45,567 bases of DNA from Actinomycetota bacterium (GTDB lineage Bacteria > Actinomycetota > Actinomycetes > Propionibacteriales > Propionibacteriaceae): assembly GCA_020161795.1 (NCBI GenBank), contig JAIUOR010000009.1:1-45567 (forward strand). Reading direction: 5' to 3'. Below the pieces are notes generated by a model. That model searched no databases. It saw only the letters and a program-made list of their open reading frames with translations, and was not told the DNA's origin. Shown in pieces: positions 18,905-28,394 of this stretch. The position numbers and the translations under genes are program-made. How positions within the stretch are numbered: the first letter of the stretch is position 1; each line of letters starts with the position of its first letter.

Positions 18905-20614
18905 TCACTTGACGCGCTTGGTGGCCTTCGAGGTCTTCGAGACCGTGGTGTAACCGGGCTTCTTGCCGGTCACCTTCACCGTGATCTTCTTCCCCTTGTC
19001 GGCCTTCACCAGCTTGTAGCTCACCTGCTTCGCGCCGGAGATCTTCTTTCCGTTGCGGTACCACTGGTACGACAGCTTCGCGCCGGACGGAACCCACGTT
19101 CCGGGCTTCGCCCGCAGCGTCTTCTTGACCTTCGCGGTGCCGCTGATGGCGGGCTTCGGAGTCTTCGCGAAGGTGGCCGGCGCAACCGCCCCGGTGGCCT
19201 TCGAGGTCTTCGACGTGGTCGCGTAGCCCGTCTTCGAGCCGGTGACCTTGACCGAGACCGCATGCTTCACATCCGCCGCCACCAGGGTGTAGGTGGCCTT
19301 GGTGGCGCCCTGGATCGCCCGGCCGTCCCGCAGCCACTGATAGGCCAGCTTCACTCCCACCGGCCCCCAACTCCCCGCCTTGGCCGTCAGCGTCTTGCCG
19401 AAGGTCGCGGCGCCGGTCACGGTCGGGGTCGCGGTCTGGAGGGCCAGCAGCGGCACCAGATGTGCCTGGCTGGTACGGCTCGCGGCCAGGTAGGCGGGTT
19501 TGGCGCCGGTACTGCGCACGGAGATCTTCCGCCCGGCGTCAGCCAGGGTCGGAACGTAGGTCTTGGTGGTGGCTCCCGTGATGACCTTGCCATCGCGCAG
19601 CCACTGGAAGGACAGTTTCGCCGGCGCCGGGGTCCAGCCGGTGGCCGCCGCGGTGAGCTGCTGGCCCACCTTCACCTGTCCGGCGATGGTGGGGTTCGAC
19701 GCCGCGAAGACGCCGTACACGGTCACGGTGTAGCGCAGCCCGGTGGTGGCGCCGCCCGTCCTGGAGTACACCCGCACATAGAGGTTGCCCGCGGGAGCAG
19801 TGACCGCGTCAGAGCGAAGGGTCGCGCCCTTGCAGTCCGCGCCCGTGACATCCCGAGAGGTCAGCCGGCCGCCCGAGGTGTCGTAGACGCTGACGGTGTA
19901 GAACTTCTCCGTCCCCAGGTCGCAGGCGAACTGGAAGTCAACCGCCACCCTCGTTGCCGCGGCCAGCGGCAGACGGTAGTAGTCACAGTCGTAGAAGCCG
20001 TTGTCACAATCGCCTCGCAGGGTCGATCCCGCGATGGACCGGCCAAGCGCGATCACATCGGCGGAGGCCGTCTTCGAGTTCGGTTCGGTCTCGACCACTC
20101 CAGGAGTCACCGTCGCCCCGAGGACGTAGGGCTGACCGGACCAGATGTAGCCCGAACTGAACCCACTGACCCGGGCCTTGAGCGAAAGGTAGAAGACACC
20201 CTCGTCCACGAACATCGCGAGCGAGCGGAGCCGGCTGCCGTCGTAGTCGCTCGCGCCGATCGACACCGAATGGATGGCCGTTCCCTCGGCGTTCAGCACC
20301 GTCAGGCTGAAGCTGCCTTCGGTGCCGAGCGTGTCCGAGAACCGCAGATCGAGCTCCAGTTGCCCCTGCGACGACGTGCTGAATCGATAGACGTCACAGT
20401 CGTAGAAGTTGTTGTCGCAGTCGCCCGAGGTACGGAAGCCCGCCTCGATGGTGGTGCCGAGATCCACCCGCTGTGCTTTGGACGTCGAGTTGTTGGGCTC
20501 GGCTTCGCCCACCGCGGCCGCCTGCGCCGGCGCCACCGACAGCAACGGCAACAGGCCCGCCACCAGGGCTACCCCGAACAGGCGCGCGAGCAGGCGCGAT
20601 ATGGACATGTGCAT
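18905..20614 (-). CDS. Secreted protein with two PPC-like domains and three Ig-like repeats
   Basis: A 569-residue exported protein. Residues 1-32 are a signal peptide (basic start, hydrophobic core, SVAPAQA cleavage site). Two similar domains follow, each opening with E(A/T)EPN(N/S)S..., a feature of bacterial PPC domains, and each containing GDCDN(N/G)FYDCD, a paired-Cys acidic motif. Residues ~310-569 hold three repeats around QW(L/Y)R(D/N)G(K/R)xIxGA...Y, typical of Ig-like surface modules; the last repeat is very Lys-rich. No enzyme domain and no LPXTG anchor are seen. It may bind the cell wall or a polymer through its basic tail. GGGGGAG precedes the ATG by five bases. Confidence 0.8.
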   Translation of the reverse strand: MHMSISRLLARLFGVALVAGLLPLLSVAPAQAAAVGEAEPNNSTSKAQRVDLGTTIEAGFRTSGDCDNNFYDCDVYRFSTSSQGQLELDLRFSDTLGTEGSFSLTVLNAEGTAIHSVSIGASDYDGSRLRSLAMFVDEGVFYLSLKARVSGFSSGYIWSGQPYVLGATVTPGVVETEPNSKTASADVIALGRSIAGSTLRGDCDNGFYDCDYYRLPLAAATRVAVDFQFACDLGTEKFYTVSVYDTSGGRLTSRDVTGADCKGATLRSDAVTAPAGNLYVRVYSRTGGATTGLRYTVTVYGVFAASNPTIAGQVKVGQQLTAAATGWTPAPAKLSFQWLRDGKVITGATTKTYVPTLADAGRKISVRSTGAKPAYLAASRTSQAHLVPLLALQTATPTVTGAATFGKTLTAKAGSWGPVGVKLAYQWLRDGRAIQGATKATYTLVAADVKHAVSVKVTGSKTGYATTSKTSKATGAVAPATFAKTPKPAISGTAKVKKTLRAKPGTWVPSGAKLSYQWYRNGKKISGAKQVSYKLVKADKGKKITVKVTGKKPGYTTVSKTSKATKRVK

Positions 20615-20693
20615 GTCGACTCCCCCGTGTCAGTGGCGGGCGGCCAGCCCGCGGTCGTCCTGGGACGGACGATGCTCCGCATCCTGGGGGATG

Positions 20694-20751
20694 GGGCGGC
20701 CCCGGGGCCGCCCAACGGTGAGGTTCGTACGAGTTCATACGCTCTCGTACG
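20694..20751 (-). terminator. Two inverted repeats downstream of the MetE-like gene
   Basis: The first structure met after the stop at 20761 has arms CGTACGAG (20726-20733) and CTCGTACG (20744-20751) with a 10-base loop. The second is a perfect GC palindrome with 10-bp arms (20694-20713). Neither has a U-tract, so termination is inferred from position. An operator role for the secreted-protein gene at 20614 is possible. Confidence 0.4.
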
Positions 20752-20760
20752 CCGCGCCTC

Positions 20761-21777
20761 CTAACCGCCGCTGCCGAGTTCCTCATCGACCTGGGCGGTC
20801 GCCCTGGCGAGAACGTCGAAGACCCGTGACACGGCCGGGATGCGGTAGCCGGCGAGACCGCAAGCGGGGGTGAGCACCACGCGCGCGGCGATCGTCCGGT
20901 CGACGGAGAGCCGTTCGAGCAGGCGGAGCGTCCGGACCCGGATCTCGTCGACGTCCATCACCTGATCCGGAACCGAGGTGGGGAGGACACCGAGATACAG
21001 GCCAGCGCCGCCTGCCAGTCCGGCCGCCAGGGCATCCAGGTCGGAGTGGCGGAGCAACTCGGCGTCCATCGAGACCGCACCGAATCCCGCGCCGCGGTGC
21101 CCGGTGCCGATCATCTCGGCGATCGGCAACCCGGGCGCGCAGCAGTGGACGACCGTCGACACCTCCAGGCCGCGACGGACCGGCTCGGCGGTGAGGAAGG
21201 CCAAGTTCGCCGCGATCTCGGGCAGATCCACGGCCCGATGCCGGAAGAAGCCGCCCGGTGTCGGAACGGCTCCGGCCGCCACCGCGGGGAGCGACGGCTC
21301 GTCCACCTGAAGGACCAACTGGATCCCGGGAAGGCGCCGGGTCATGTCGGTCAGCACCTCGCCGACTCCCTCGGCGAGCGCCGCGGCGAGATCCCGGCGT
21401 GCGCCGACATCGGCCAGCACCCGTCCGGTGTGGGCGACGCCGGTGGACGCGGCCAGGGTCCAGGGGCCGGCGATCTGGAGCTTCAGCGGCCCGGCATAGC
21501 CCTGGGCGTGCTCCTCAAGGACCTCCAGGTCGTCGCGCCAGGTCTGGCGGGCGCGACGTTGGTCGACACCGGCGGAGCCCAGCACCCACTCCCCGGCGAC
21601 AAGCTCGGCGCCCAGGCCGGCCAGCGCGCCCAGGCCGCGTCCGATCATGGCGGCCCACGGACCGCGAGCCGGCAGTTCGGGCAGGTAGGGCAGATCGGGC
21701 ACCTTGTCGAAGGTCATCCGCACCGCGGCGGCGACGTCGGTGCCGGGCAGCGAGCCCAGGCCGGTGAAGCCGACCAT
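20761..21777 (-). CDS. Cobalamin-independent methionine synthase-like protein (MetE C-terminal domain family)
   Basis: A 338-residue single-domain protein of the MetE/UROD-like barrel family, less than half the length of full MetE. Metal-ligand motifs are present: HxC in VVHCCAPG and the distal cysteine in LTPACGLAG. FTGLGSLPGTD at the start and LQVDEPSLPAV in the middle are typical. A methyltransferase acting on a thiol is likely, but the substrate is not shown. The ATG at 21777 overlaps the mnmA stop by one base (TGATG); a longer frame upstream is antisense-like and unsupported. It is the last gene of the desulfurase-mnmA-methyltransferase group. Confidence 0.8.
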   Translation of the reverse strand: MVGFTGLGSLPGTDVAAAVRMTFDKVPDLPYLPELPARGPWAAMIGRGLGALAGLGAELVAGEWVLGSAGVDQRRARQTWRDDLEVLEEHAQGYAGPLKLQIAGPWTLAASTGVAHTGRVLADVGARRDLAAALAEGVGEVLTDMTRRLPGIQLVLQVDEPSLPAVAAGAVPTPGGFFRHRAVDLPEIAANLAFLTAEPVRRGLEVSTVVHCCAPGLPIAEMIGTGHRGAGFGAVSMDAELLRHSDLDALAAGLAGGAGLYLGVLPTSVPDQVMDVDEIRVRTLRLLERLSVDRTIAARVVLTPACGLAGYRIPAVSRVFDVLARATAQVDEELGSGG

Positions 21778-22850
21778 CACGCCGCCCTGGCGATCGTGGA
21801 CGAGCCAACCACCCGCTCGCCGTCGTAGTAGACCACCGCCTGCCCCGGTGCGATCCCGTGCGCGGGCTCGTCCAGCTCGACCCGGATCTCCTCGCCCAGC
21901 GCGGTGATCGTGGCCGGCATGGGCTCCGAATGTGCCCGCCACTGCGCCAGCCCGCGCCAGGACCCGTCCACCGCCTGTTCGGTCCAGGTCGGGCGGATCC
22001 CGTCGATGACCTGCACGGCCAGCCTCTCCCGCGGTCCCACCGTGACGGTGTTGGTGGCGACCGAGATGTCGATGACATAGCGCGGACGACCGTCCGCGGC
22101 GGGCACGGACAGGTGCAGCCCGTGCCGCTGCCCGACGGTGAACTGGTGCGCCCCGGCGTGCGCGCCCACCACCTCGCCGCGATCGTCCACGATGTCGCCG
22201 GTCTGGCTGCCGAGCCGTCCGGTCAGGAAACCGGCGGTGTCCCCGGAAGGGATGAAGCAGATGTCGTGCGAATCCGGCTTCTTCGCCAGGTACAGCCCGC
22301 GCTCGGCCGCCTCCGCGCGGACCTCCGCCTTGGACGTGTCGGGTCCGAGCGGGAACAGCGAGCGCCGCAATTGCTCCTGGTTGAGCACGCCGAGCACATA
22401 GGACTGGTCCTTGCGCTCCTCGTGGGAGCGCAGCAGCGAGACGGTGTCCCCCACCTGGCGGGTGCGGGCATAGTGACCAGTCGCCACCGCGTCGAAGCCG
22501 AGCGCCAGCCCGCGGTCGAGCACCGCTGCGAACTTGATCTTCTCGTTGCAGCGCAGGCAGGGGTTGGGAGTGCGTCCGGCGGCGTACTCGGCCACGAAGT
22601 CCTGCACCACGTCGGCATCGAAGCGGTCGGAGAGATCCCAGACGTAGAACGGGATGCCCAGCACGTCGGCAGCCCGCCGGGCGTCGTGGGAGTCCTCCAG
22701 CGAACAGCAGCCCCGCGCGCCGGAACGGTAGGTCTGCGGGTTCTTGCTCAACGCCAGGTGGACGCCGGTGACCTCATGGCCGTCGGCCACCAGGCGCGCG
22801 GCAGCGACGGCGGAATCCACTCCCCCGGACATGGCTGCCAGTACCCGCAT
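21777..22850 (-). CDS. mnmA: tRNA 2-thiouridylase
   Basis: A 357-residue MnmA, which activates U34 of Lys, Glu and Gln tRNAs with ATP and inserts sulfur to give 2-thiouridine. The PP-loop SGGVDS is at residues 8-13, the catalytic cysteine is in [12 protein letters not shown] (Cys98, with Cys101), and the partner cysteine is in [17 protein letters not shown] and the C-terminal beta-barrel are present. Start ATG 22850 follows AAGGGAG. The sulfur donor gene, a cysteine desulfurase, lies immediately upstream in the same direction. Confidence 0.96.
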   Translation of the reverse strand: MRVLAAMSGGVDSAVAAARLVADGHEVTGVHLALSKNPQTYRSGARGCCSLEDSHDARRAADVLGIPFYVWDLSDRFDADVVQDFVAEYAAGRTPNPCLRCNEKIKFAAVLDRGLALGFDAVATGHYARTRQVGDTVSLLRSHEERKDQSYVLGVLNQEQLRRSLFPLGPDTSKAEVRAEAAERGLYLAKKPDSHDICFIPSGDTAGFLTGRLGSQTGDIVDDRGEVVGAHAGAHQFTVGQRHGLHLSVPAADGRPRYVIDISVATNTVTVGPRERLAVQVIDGIRPTWTEQAVDGSWRGLAQWRAHSEPMPATITALGEEIRVELDEPAHGIAPGQAVVYYDGERVVGSSTIARAA

Positions 22851-22872
22851 CGAACTCCCTTCTCAGGGGTCG

Positions 22873-22878
22873 ATTGTA
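22873..22878 (-). promoter_or_regulatory. -10 element upstream of mnmA
   Basis: On the minus strand TACAAT, close to consensus, lies 22 bases before the mnmA ATG. With the AAGGGAG site between them, this gives a short-leader mRNA, so mnmA can be expressed apart from the desulfurase gene. Confidence 0.45.
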
Positions 22879-22889
22879 GGCCGGTGGGG

Positions 22890-22935
22890 AGATCCCCGCC
22901 TCCGCGGTGATGGCAGTGGGAAGCCGGGATGACGG
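22890..22935. repeat. Degenerate copy of a dispersed palindromic repeat
   Basis: The segment beginning GATCCCCGCCTCCGCGGTGA, then CGGGATGACGGG, resembles the repeat units at 37539-37610, 40495-40565 and 43107-43134. It lies between the desulfurase stop and the mnmA promoter. Confidence 0.45.
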
Positions 22936-22936
22936 G

Positions 22937-24061
22937 TCAGTAGGCCGCGCGGGCGCTGGCCAGTGCCCCGGGCAGTACTTCAAGCAGCCGCGCGATGCCG
23001 GACGCGGCGGTGGTCGGGCCGAACGAGAACCGCAGGCTGCCGGAGGCGTCGGCCAGGTCGCGTCCCATCGCCAGCAGCACCTCGCTGGGCTGGTGCACGC
23101 CGGCGGTGCAGGCCGAGCCGGTCGAGCAGTCGATTCCCACCGCGTCCAGCAACAGCAGCAGATCGTCGGCCCGGACGCCCTCGAAGGTGACATGCAGCAC
23201 CGCGGGGGTGGCCGGCGCGGTGGTGTTCACCCGCGCCCCAGGGAGAGCCTCCAGCCCGGCCCTCAGCTGCTCCCCCAGCGCCGTCAGCCGCGCGGCCTCG
23301 GCGGCCAGCCGGCCGGTCGCGATCCGCAGCGCCGCCGCCAGGCCGACGGCCAGCACCACCGGCACCGTGCCGGAGCGCAGCTTCGCCTCCTGACCGCCTC
23401 CGAAGCCCGGCGCCCGCAACTCGACTCCCCGGCGCACCAGCAACGCGCCGATGCCGACCGGCCCGCCCAGCTTGTGGCCCGAAAGGCTGAGCAGGTCCAG
23501 CCCGGACGCCCCGAAGTCGACCGGCAGATGCCCCACCGCCTGGACGGCGTCGCTGTGCGCCAGCACCCCGGCGCGCCGCGCGACGGCGGCGATCCCGCCT
23601 ACCGGCTGCACGACCCCGGTCTCGTTGTTCACCCACATCACCGACACCAGCCGGGTCGCCGGCCCGATCGCGGTCGCGACCGTCGCCGGGTCGACCCGGC
23701 CCGCGTCGTCCACCGGAAGCACCCGCACCCGGTCGCCCAGCACCCGGCGCGCCTCGACCACCGAGGGATGCTCGACGGCCGAGACCAGCACTTCGCCGTC
23801 CGGGCCGGCGGCTCCCAGCACGGCGAGGTTGTTGGCCTCGGTGCCACCGGAGCAGAACACCACCTCGCCCGGCCGGCTGCCGAGATCGGCCGCGACCGAC
23901 TCCCGGGCCTGTTCCAGGAGCCGGCGCATGCTCCGGCCGGAGGTGTGCAGGGAGGACGGGTTCCCCGGCACGCCCATCGCCTCGGCCATGGCATCCCACA
24001 CCGCGGGCAGCACCGGGCTGCTCGCGGCGTGATCGAGGTATACCCGGGTTTCCTGCGCCAT
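22937..24061 (-). CDS. Cysteine desulfurase (IscS/NifS family)
   Basis: A 374-residue PLP enzyme that takes sulfur from cysteine as a persulfide. Features are YLDHAASSPVLP at the start, CSGGTEANNLA (70-80), the PLP lysine Lys197 in SLSGHKLGG, and the persulfide cysteine Cys318 in STGSACTAG. The ATG at 24061 fits homologues and is preceded by GAGGAG-like sequence; the longer upstream frame lies in the glgX promoter region. It is next to mnmA, so it probably supplies tRNA thiolation, though a role in Fe-S assembly cannot be excluded. Confidence 0.93.
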   Translation of the reverse strand: MAQETRVYLDHAASSPVLPAVWDAMAEAMGVPGNPSSLHTSGRSMRRLLEQARESVAADLGSRPGEVVFCSGGTEANNLAVLGAAGPDGEVLVSAVEHPSVVEARRVLGDRVRVLPVDDAGRVDPATVATAIGPATRLVSVMWVNNETGVVQPVGGIAAVARRAGVLAHSDAVQAVGHLPVDFGASGLDLLSLSGHKLGGPVGIGALLVRRGVELRAPGFGGGQEAKLRSGTVPVVLAVGLAAALRIATGRLAAEAARLTALGEQLRAGLEALPGARVNTTAPATPAVLHVTFEGVRADDLLLLLDAVGIDCSTGSACTAGVHQPSEVLLAMGRDLADASGSLRFSFGPTTAASGIARLLEVLPGALASARAAY

Positions 24062-24147
24062 CTCGCTTGACCGCTCCTCTATGGTGTTGGTTCTGGCAAC
24101 GCTCTCATCGCGTACCAGTTCACCATGGTTACCTCGAAAGTCGACAC

Positions 24148-26265
24148 ATGCAGACTCCTGCCTTGCCCGGGCCGGCGGAAGACACCGTCCTCGGCGCCAG
24201 GGTAACGCCGGAAGGAACCCACTTCGCCTTGTGGGCGCCGCGCGCGACCCGGGTGGAGCTGGCACTGCTCGACGACCGTGACCGGCAGCACAACTCCGAA
24301 CTCGCGCAGGGCCCGGACGGCACCTGGTCCGCCTTCGTTCCCGAGGTCGGCCACGGGCAGCGCTACGGCTACCGGGTGCACGGCGAGTGGGATCCCAGCA
24401 CCGGGCGTCGCTTCAACCCGGCGAAACTGCTGATCGACCCCTACGCCCGCGCGATCACCGGCGGCGTGGATTTCGCCGGGCCGATCTTCGACCACACCCC
24501 GGAATCGAACTTCCTGCCCGACCCCACCGACTCCTTCGGCGCGGTGCCGCTGAGCGTGGTGGTGGCCGACAGCCCGCCGCCGACCCGGCTGCTGCGGCCT
24601 CCGGCACTGGACGAGTTGGTGGTCTACGAGACCCACATCAAGGGCTACACCCGGCAACACCCGACCGTCCCCGAGCATCTGCGCGGCTTCTACAGCGGCA
24701 TGGCCTATTCGGCCGTGGTCGACCACCTGCGCGATCTCGGGGTGAACGCTGTGGAGTTCCTGCCGCTGCACCACTTCGTCTCCGAGCCCTTCATCGTCGG
24801 CCGCGGGCTGCGCAACTACTGGGGCTACAACACCCTCGGCTTCTTCGCCCCGCACGGGCCGTACTCGGCAACCGGCACGCTGGGCCAGCAGGTCGCCGAG
24901 TTCAAGGCGATGGTGAGCGCCTTGCACGAGGCCGACATCGCGGTCATCCTCGACGTGGTCTACAACCACACCTGCGAAGGCGGTCACGAGGGGCCGACGC
25001 TGTGCTGGCGCGGCATCGACCACGGCGCCTACTACCGGCTCACCGAGGATCAGCGCAACGACTACGACGTGACCGGGTGCGGTAACGCGCTGGACACCTC
25101 GCAGCCCGCCGCGCTGCGGATGGTGATGGATTCGCTGCGCTACTGGGTGACCGAGATGGGGGTGGACGGCTTCCGCTTCGATCTGCAGACCACCCTGATC
25201 CGGGACGGACGCCATCACGTCGACCAGGATCATCCGTTCAAGCAGCTGGTGGCGGCCGATCCCGTCCTGGCGGACACGATCATGCTCTCCGAACCCTGGG
25301 ATCTGGGCCCCTACGGCTACCAGGTCGGACGCTGGGGGCCGCGCTGGTCGGAGTGGAACGACCGCTTCCGCGGCTACACCCGTGACTTCTGGCGCGGCGC
25401 CACCCACGGCGTCCAGGAACTCGCGACCCGGCTGCGCGGCTCGTCCGACATCTTCGACCACAGCCATCGCGCGGCGACCAGTTCGGTGAACTTCGTCACC
25501 GCGCACGACGGCTTCACGATGCGCGATCTCACCACCTACGACCTCAAGCACAACGAGGCCAACGCCGAACGCAACCGGGACGGCACCGACGACAACCGCT
25601 CCTGGAACCACGGCAACGAAGGCGAGACCGAGGATCCCGAGATCAACGCGGCCCGGCGGCGCACCACCCGCAACATGATGGCCACCCTGCTGCTGTCGGC
25701 CGGCATCCCGATGATCACCGCCGGCGACGAGATGGGACGTACCCAGCGCGGCAACAACAACGCCTACTGCCAGGACTCCCCCGTCTCCTGGATGGACTGG
25801 AACGATGTCTGGGAGGACCAGCTCGAACTCACCACGGCGCTGCTGCGACTGCGCGCCGCCCATCCGCTGCTGCGACCGACGACCTTCCTGCATCAGGAGG
25901 AGATCCTCGACAACGTCGGCCGCGGGCTCGGCCGCACCAGCATCGCCTGGTTCAGCGAACTCGGCGTCGAGATGACGGTCGAGCAGTGGCACGAGGGTGG
26001 CCGGCGCACCCTCGGCCAGTACCTCAGCGATGCCAGCAACGCGTTCTACCTGTTGGTGCACGCCGCCGACGAGCCCCTCGAGGTGACGCTGCCGGACGGC
26101 CCGTGGGCGGCCAGCTACACCGTCGCCCTGAACACCGGGCTGCCCGGCGAGCTTCCCAGCGAGCCGATCAAGGCCGGTTCGGCCATCGAGGTTCCCGGGC
26201 AGACGATCATCCTCTTCAGCATCGGATTGCCCCATCGCGCCACCGCCACGCGTCGATCGGTTTGA
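24148..26265 (+). CDS. glgX: Glycogen debranching enzyme
   Basis: A 705-residue GH13 isoamylase-type enzyme that cleaves alpha-1,6 branches of glycogen. An N-terminal CBM48-like domain (TPEGTHFALWAPRATRVELAL) precedes the barrel. Catalytic residues are visible: nucleophile Asp345 in GFRFD, acid Glu382 in MLSEPWD and Asp454 in TAHDGF. ILDVVYNHT is the first conserved GH13 region. Start ATG 24148 matches homologues. It is divergent from the desulfurase gene and begins the glgX-glgE-maltokinase-glgB cluster. GlgE has its own promoter 38 bases after glgX. Confidence 0.94.
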   Translation: MQTPALPGPAEDTVLGARVTPEGTHFALWAPRATRVELALLDDRDRQHNSELAQGPDGTWSAFVPEVGHGQRYGYRVHGEWDPSTGRRFNPAKLLIDPYARAITGGVDFAGPIFDHTPESNFLPDPTDSFGAVPLSVVVADSPPPTRLLRPPALDELVVYETHIKGYTRQHPTVPEHLRGFYSGMAYSAVVDHLRDLGVNAVEFLPLHHFVSEPFIVGRGLRNYWGYNTLGFFAPHGPYSATGTLGQQVAEFKAMVSALHEADIAVILDVVYNHTCEGGHEGPTLCWRGIDHGAYYRLTEDQRNDYDVTGCGNALDTSQPAALRMVMDSLRYWVTEMGVDGFRFDLQTTLIRDGRHHVDQDHPFKQLVAADPVLADTIMLSEPWDLGPYGYQVGRWGPRWSEWNDRFRGYTRDFWRGATHGVQELATRLRGSSDIFDHSHRAATSSVNFVTAHDGFTMRDLTTYDLKHNEANAERNRDGTDDNRSWNHGNEGETEDPEINAARRRTTRNMMATLLLSAGIPMITAGDEMGRTQRGNNNAYCQDSPVSWMDWNDVWEDQLELTTALLRLRAAHPLLRPTTFLHQEEILDNVGRGLGRTSIAWFSELGVEMTVEQWHEGGRRTLGQYLSDASNAFYLLVHAADEPLEVTLPDGPWAASYTVALNTGLPGELPSEPIKAGSAIEVPGQTIILFSIGLPHRATATRRSV

Positions 26266-26291
26266 TCTGTCCGACCGCCGTCATGTTTGGG

Positions 26292-26297
26292 TAGGTT
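26292..26297 (+). promoter_or_regulatory. -10 element of a leaderless glgE promoter
   Basis: TAGGTT lies exactly six bases before the glgE GTG (26304). It suggests that glgE, maltokinase and glgB can be transcribed without glgX. Confidence 0.55.
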
Positions 26298-26303
26298 GTC
26301 CCC

Positions 26304-28394
26304 GTGGCCTCAACGAAGACTCCTGGTCGTCATCCTCAGAACCCCCGCAAGCCTCGTGCCCAGGCACATCCAGCGGCTCCTGCGACACCCCCGCCGCCAC
26401 CGGAGCTGACCGGCGTCGGCCCGCAGGATCCAGGCCTGTCGCGCGGCTTCGGGCGGATCCCGGTGGCGAAGGTCGAACCCGTCATCGAGGGCGGCGCCTA
26501 CCCGGCCAAGGCAGCGGTCGGCGAGCTCATTCCGATTCGCGCCAAGGTCTTTCGCGAGGGTCATGACGCCGTCAACGCCTCGGTGGTCCTGACCGACCCC
26601 GCCGGTGCGCAGACGCGGATCGACATGACGCCGCAGGAACCCCGCGGGCTCGATCCCTGGGAGGCCTGGGTACGGCCGGACGCCGAGGGCGCGTGGACCT
26701 TCCGCGTCGAGGGCTGGTCCGACCCGTGGCACACCTGGCGGCACAACGCCGAGGCGAAGCTTCCGGCCGGCGTGGACGTCGAACTCGTCTGCCTCGAGGG
26801 CAGGACCCTGATGGAACAGACCGCCGACCTGGCCGAGGCCGCCGGCGATCCGGTGCAGGCGTCGATCCTGCGGGCGACCGCCATGCTGCTGATCCCGGAG
26901 CGTCCGGCCGAGGAACTGATCGAGGTGGCGACCGCCGTCGGCGTCGAACGGGCGATGAAGCTCTACGGCCCGCGCGAACTGGTCTCCCCCACGGCGGACT
27001 TCCCACTCTTCGTCGATCGCCAGCGCGCCCTGTTCGGCAGCTGGTACGAGTTCTTCCCCCGCTCGATCGGCGCCCGCCGCGACGAGACGGGCGCCTGGCA
27101 CTCCGGCACCTTCGACAGCTGCCACGCCCGGCTCGAGGAGATCGCGGCGATGGGCTTCGACGTGGTCTACCTGCCGCCGATCCACCCGATCGGCACCGCC
27201 TTCCGCAAGGGCAAGAACAACACCCTCACCCCCGGCCCGGAGGATCCCGGCTCGCCCTGGGCGATCGGCGCGCCCGAGGGCGGGCATGACGCGATTCATC
27301 CCGCCCTGGGCGACTTCGACGCCTTCGACCGGTTCGTCGCCAAGGCCAACAGCCTGGGCCTGGAGGTCGCTCTGGACTTCGCGCTGCAGGCCTCCCCCGA
27401 CCACCCGTGGGTGAAGGAGCACCCGGAGTGGTTCACCACCCGACTGGACGGGACCATCGCCTACGCCGAGAACCCGCCGAAGAAGTACCAGGACATCTAC
27501 CCGATCAACTTCGACAACGACCCGATCGGCATCTACCACGAGGTCGTCCGCATCCTGCGGCTGTGGATGGCGCACGGCGTGCGGATCTTCCGGGTGGACA
27601 ACCCGCACACCAAGCCGCTGGAGTTCTGGGCCTGGGTGATGAAGAACATTCGCGACACCGACCCCGACGTGCTGTTCCTGGCCGAGGCCTTCACCAAGCC
27701 CGAGATGATGCACGGGCTGGGCAAGATCGGCTACCACCAGTCGTACACCTACTTCACCTGGCGCACCGAGAAGTGGGAGATCGAGGAGTACCTGACCGAG
27801 CTCAGCCGGGAGATGGATTCCTTCTACCGTCCGAACTTCTTCGTCAACACCCCCGACATCAACCCGGTCTACCTGCAGTCGGGCAACCCGTCGGCCTTCG
27901 CCATCCGGGCCGTACTGGCAGCCACCCTGTCGCCGACCTGGGGGGTCTACTCCGGCTACGAGCTGTTCGAGCACGAGCCGCTGAAGCCGGGTGGCGAGGA
28001 GTACCGAGATTCGGAGAAGTACGAGTACCGGCCGCGCGACTACAACGCCGAGCCCAACCTCAACATGCTGATGGGCCGGCTCAACCAGATCCGGCGCGAC
28101 CACCCGGCGTTGCAGCAATTGCGGCAGATCACCTTCCACCATGCGCCGCACGATCAGGTGATCGCCTACTCCAAGCGCGACGGCGACGACACGGTGATCA
28201 CGATCTGCAGCCTCGACCAGTACGACACGGTCGAGAGCGACCTGTACCTCGATTTCGGGGCGCTCGGCCTGGCCGGACACGATTCGGTGCGGCTGCGGGA
28301 CGAGCTGACCGGCGCGACCTTCACCTGGGGCGAACGCAACTTCGTCCGGCTGTCGCCCGCCAATCCGGCGCACGTGCTGCGCGTCCTGGGCTGA
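26304..28394 (+). CDS. glgE: Alpha-1,4-glucan:maltose-1-phosphate maltosyltransferase
   Basis: A 696-residue GH13_3 enzyme that adds maltosyl units from maltose 1-phosphate to alpha-glucan chains. The first ~40 residues are Pro/Ala-rich and probably disordered. An N-terminal beta domain and the GlgE-specific helical insert precede the barrel. The catalytic region reads VRIFRVDNPHTKPLEFW (nucleophile Asp) and LFLAEAFTKPEMM (acid Glu); the segment YAENPPKKYQDIYPINFDND is characteristic of GlgE. GTG 26304 is supported by the -10. The maltokinase ATG overlaps the stop by one base (TGATG), which couples donor synthesis to use. Confidence 0.96.
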   Translation: MASTKTPGRHPQNPRKPRAQAHPAAPATPPPPPELTGVGPQDPGLSRGFGRIPVAKVEPVIEGGAYPAKAAVGELIPIRAKVFREGHDAVNASVVLTDPAGAQTRIDMTPQEPRGLDPWEAWVRPDAEGAWTFRVEGWSDPWHTWRHNAEAKLPAGVDVELVCLEGRTLMEQTADLAEAAGDPVQASILRATAMLLIPERPAEELIEVATAVGVERAMKLYGPRELVSPTADFPLFVDRQRALFGSWYEFFPRSIGARRDETGAWHSGTFDSCHARLEEIAAMGFDVVYLPPIHPIGTAFRKGKNNTLTPGPEDPGSPWAIGAPEGGHDAIHPALGDFDAFDRFVAKANSLGLEVALDFALQASPDHPWVKEHPEWFTTRLDGTIAYAENPPKKYQDIYPINFDNDPIGIYHEVVRILRLWMAHGVRIFRVDNPHTKPLEFWAWVMKNIRDTDPDVLFLAEAFTKPEMMHGLGKIGYHQSYTYFTWRTEKWEIEEYLTELSREMDSFYRPNFFVNTPDINPVYLQSGNPSAFAIRAVLAATLSPTWGVYSGYELFEHEPLKPGGEEYRDSEKYEYRPRDYNAEPNLNMLMGRLNQIRRDHPALQQLRQITFHHAPHDQVIAYSKRDGDDTVITICSLDQYDTVESDLYLDFGALGLAGHDSVRLRDELTGATFTWGERNFVRLSPANPAHVLRVLG

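Noticed and set aside
24079-26235. 718-codon minus-strand frame opposite glgX, with similar ones opposite glgE (26310-28430) and glgB (29336-31399)
   Set aside because: They mirror the extent of well-supported glucan genes and have no motifs; they follow from GC-rich third positions.
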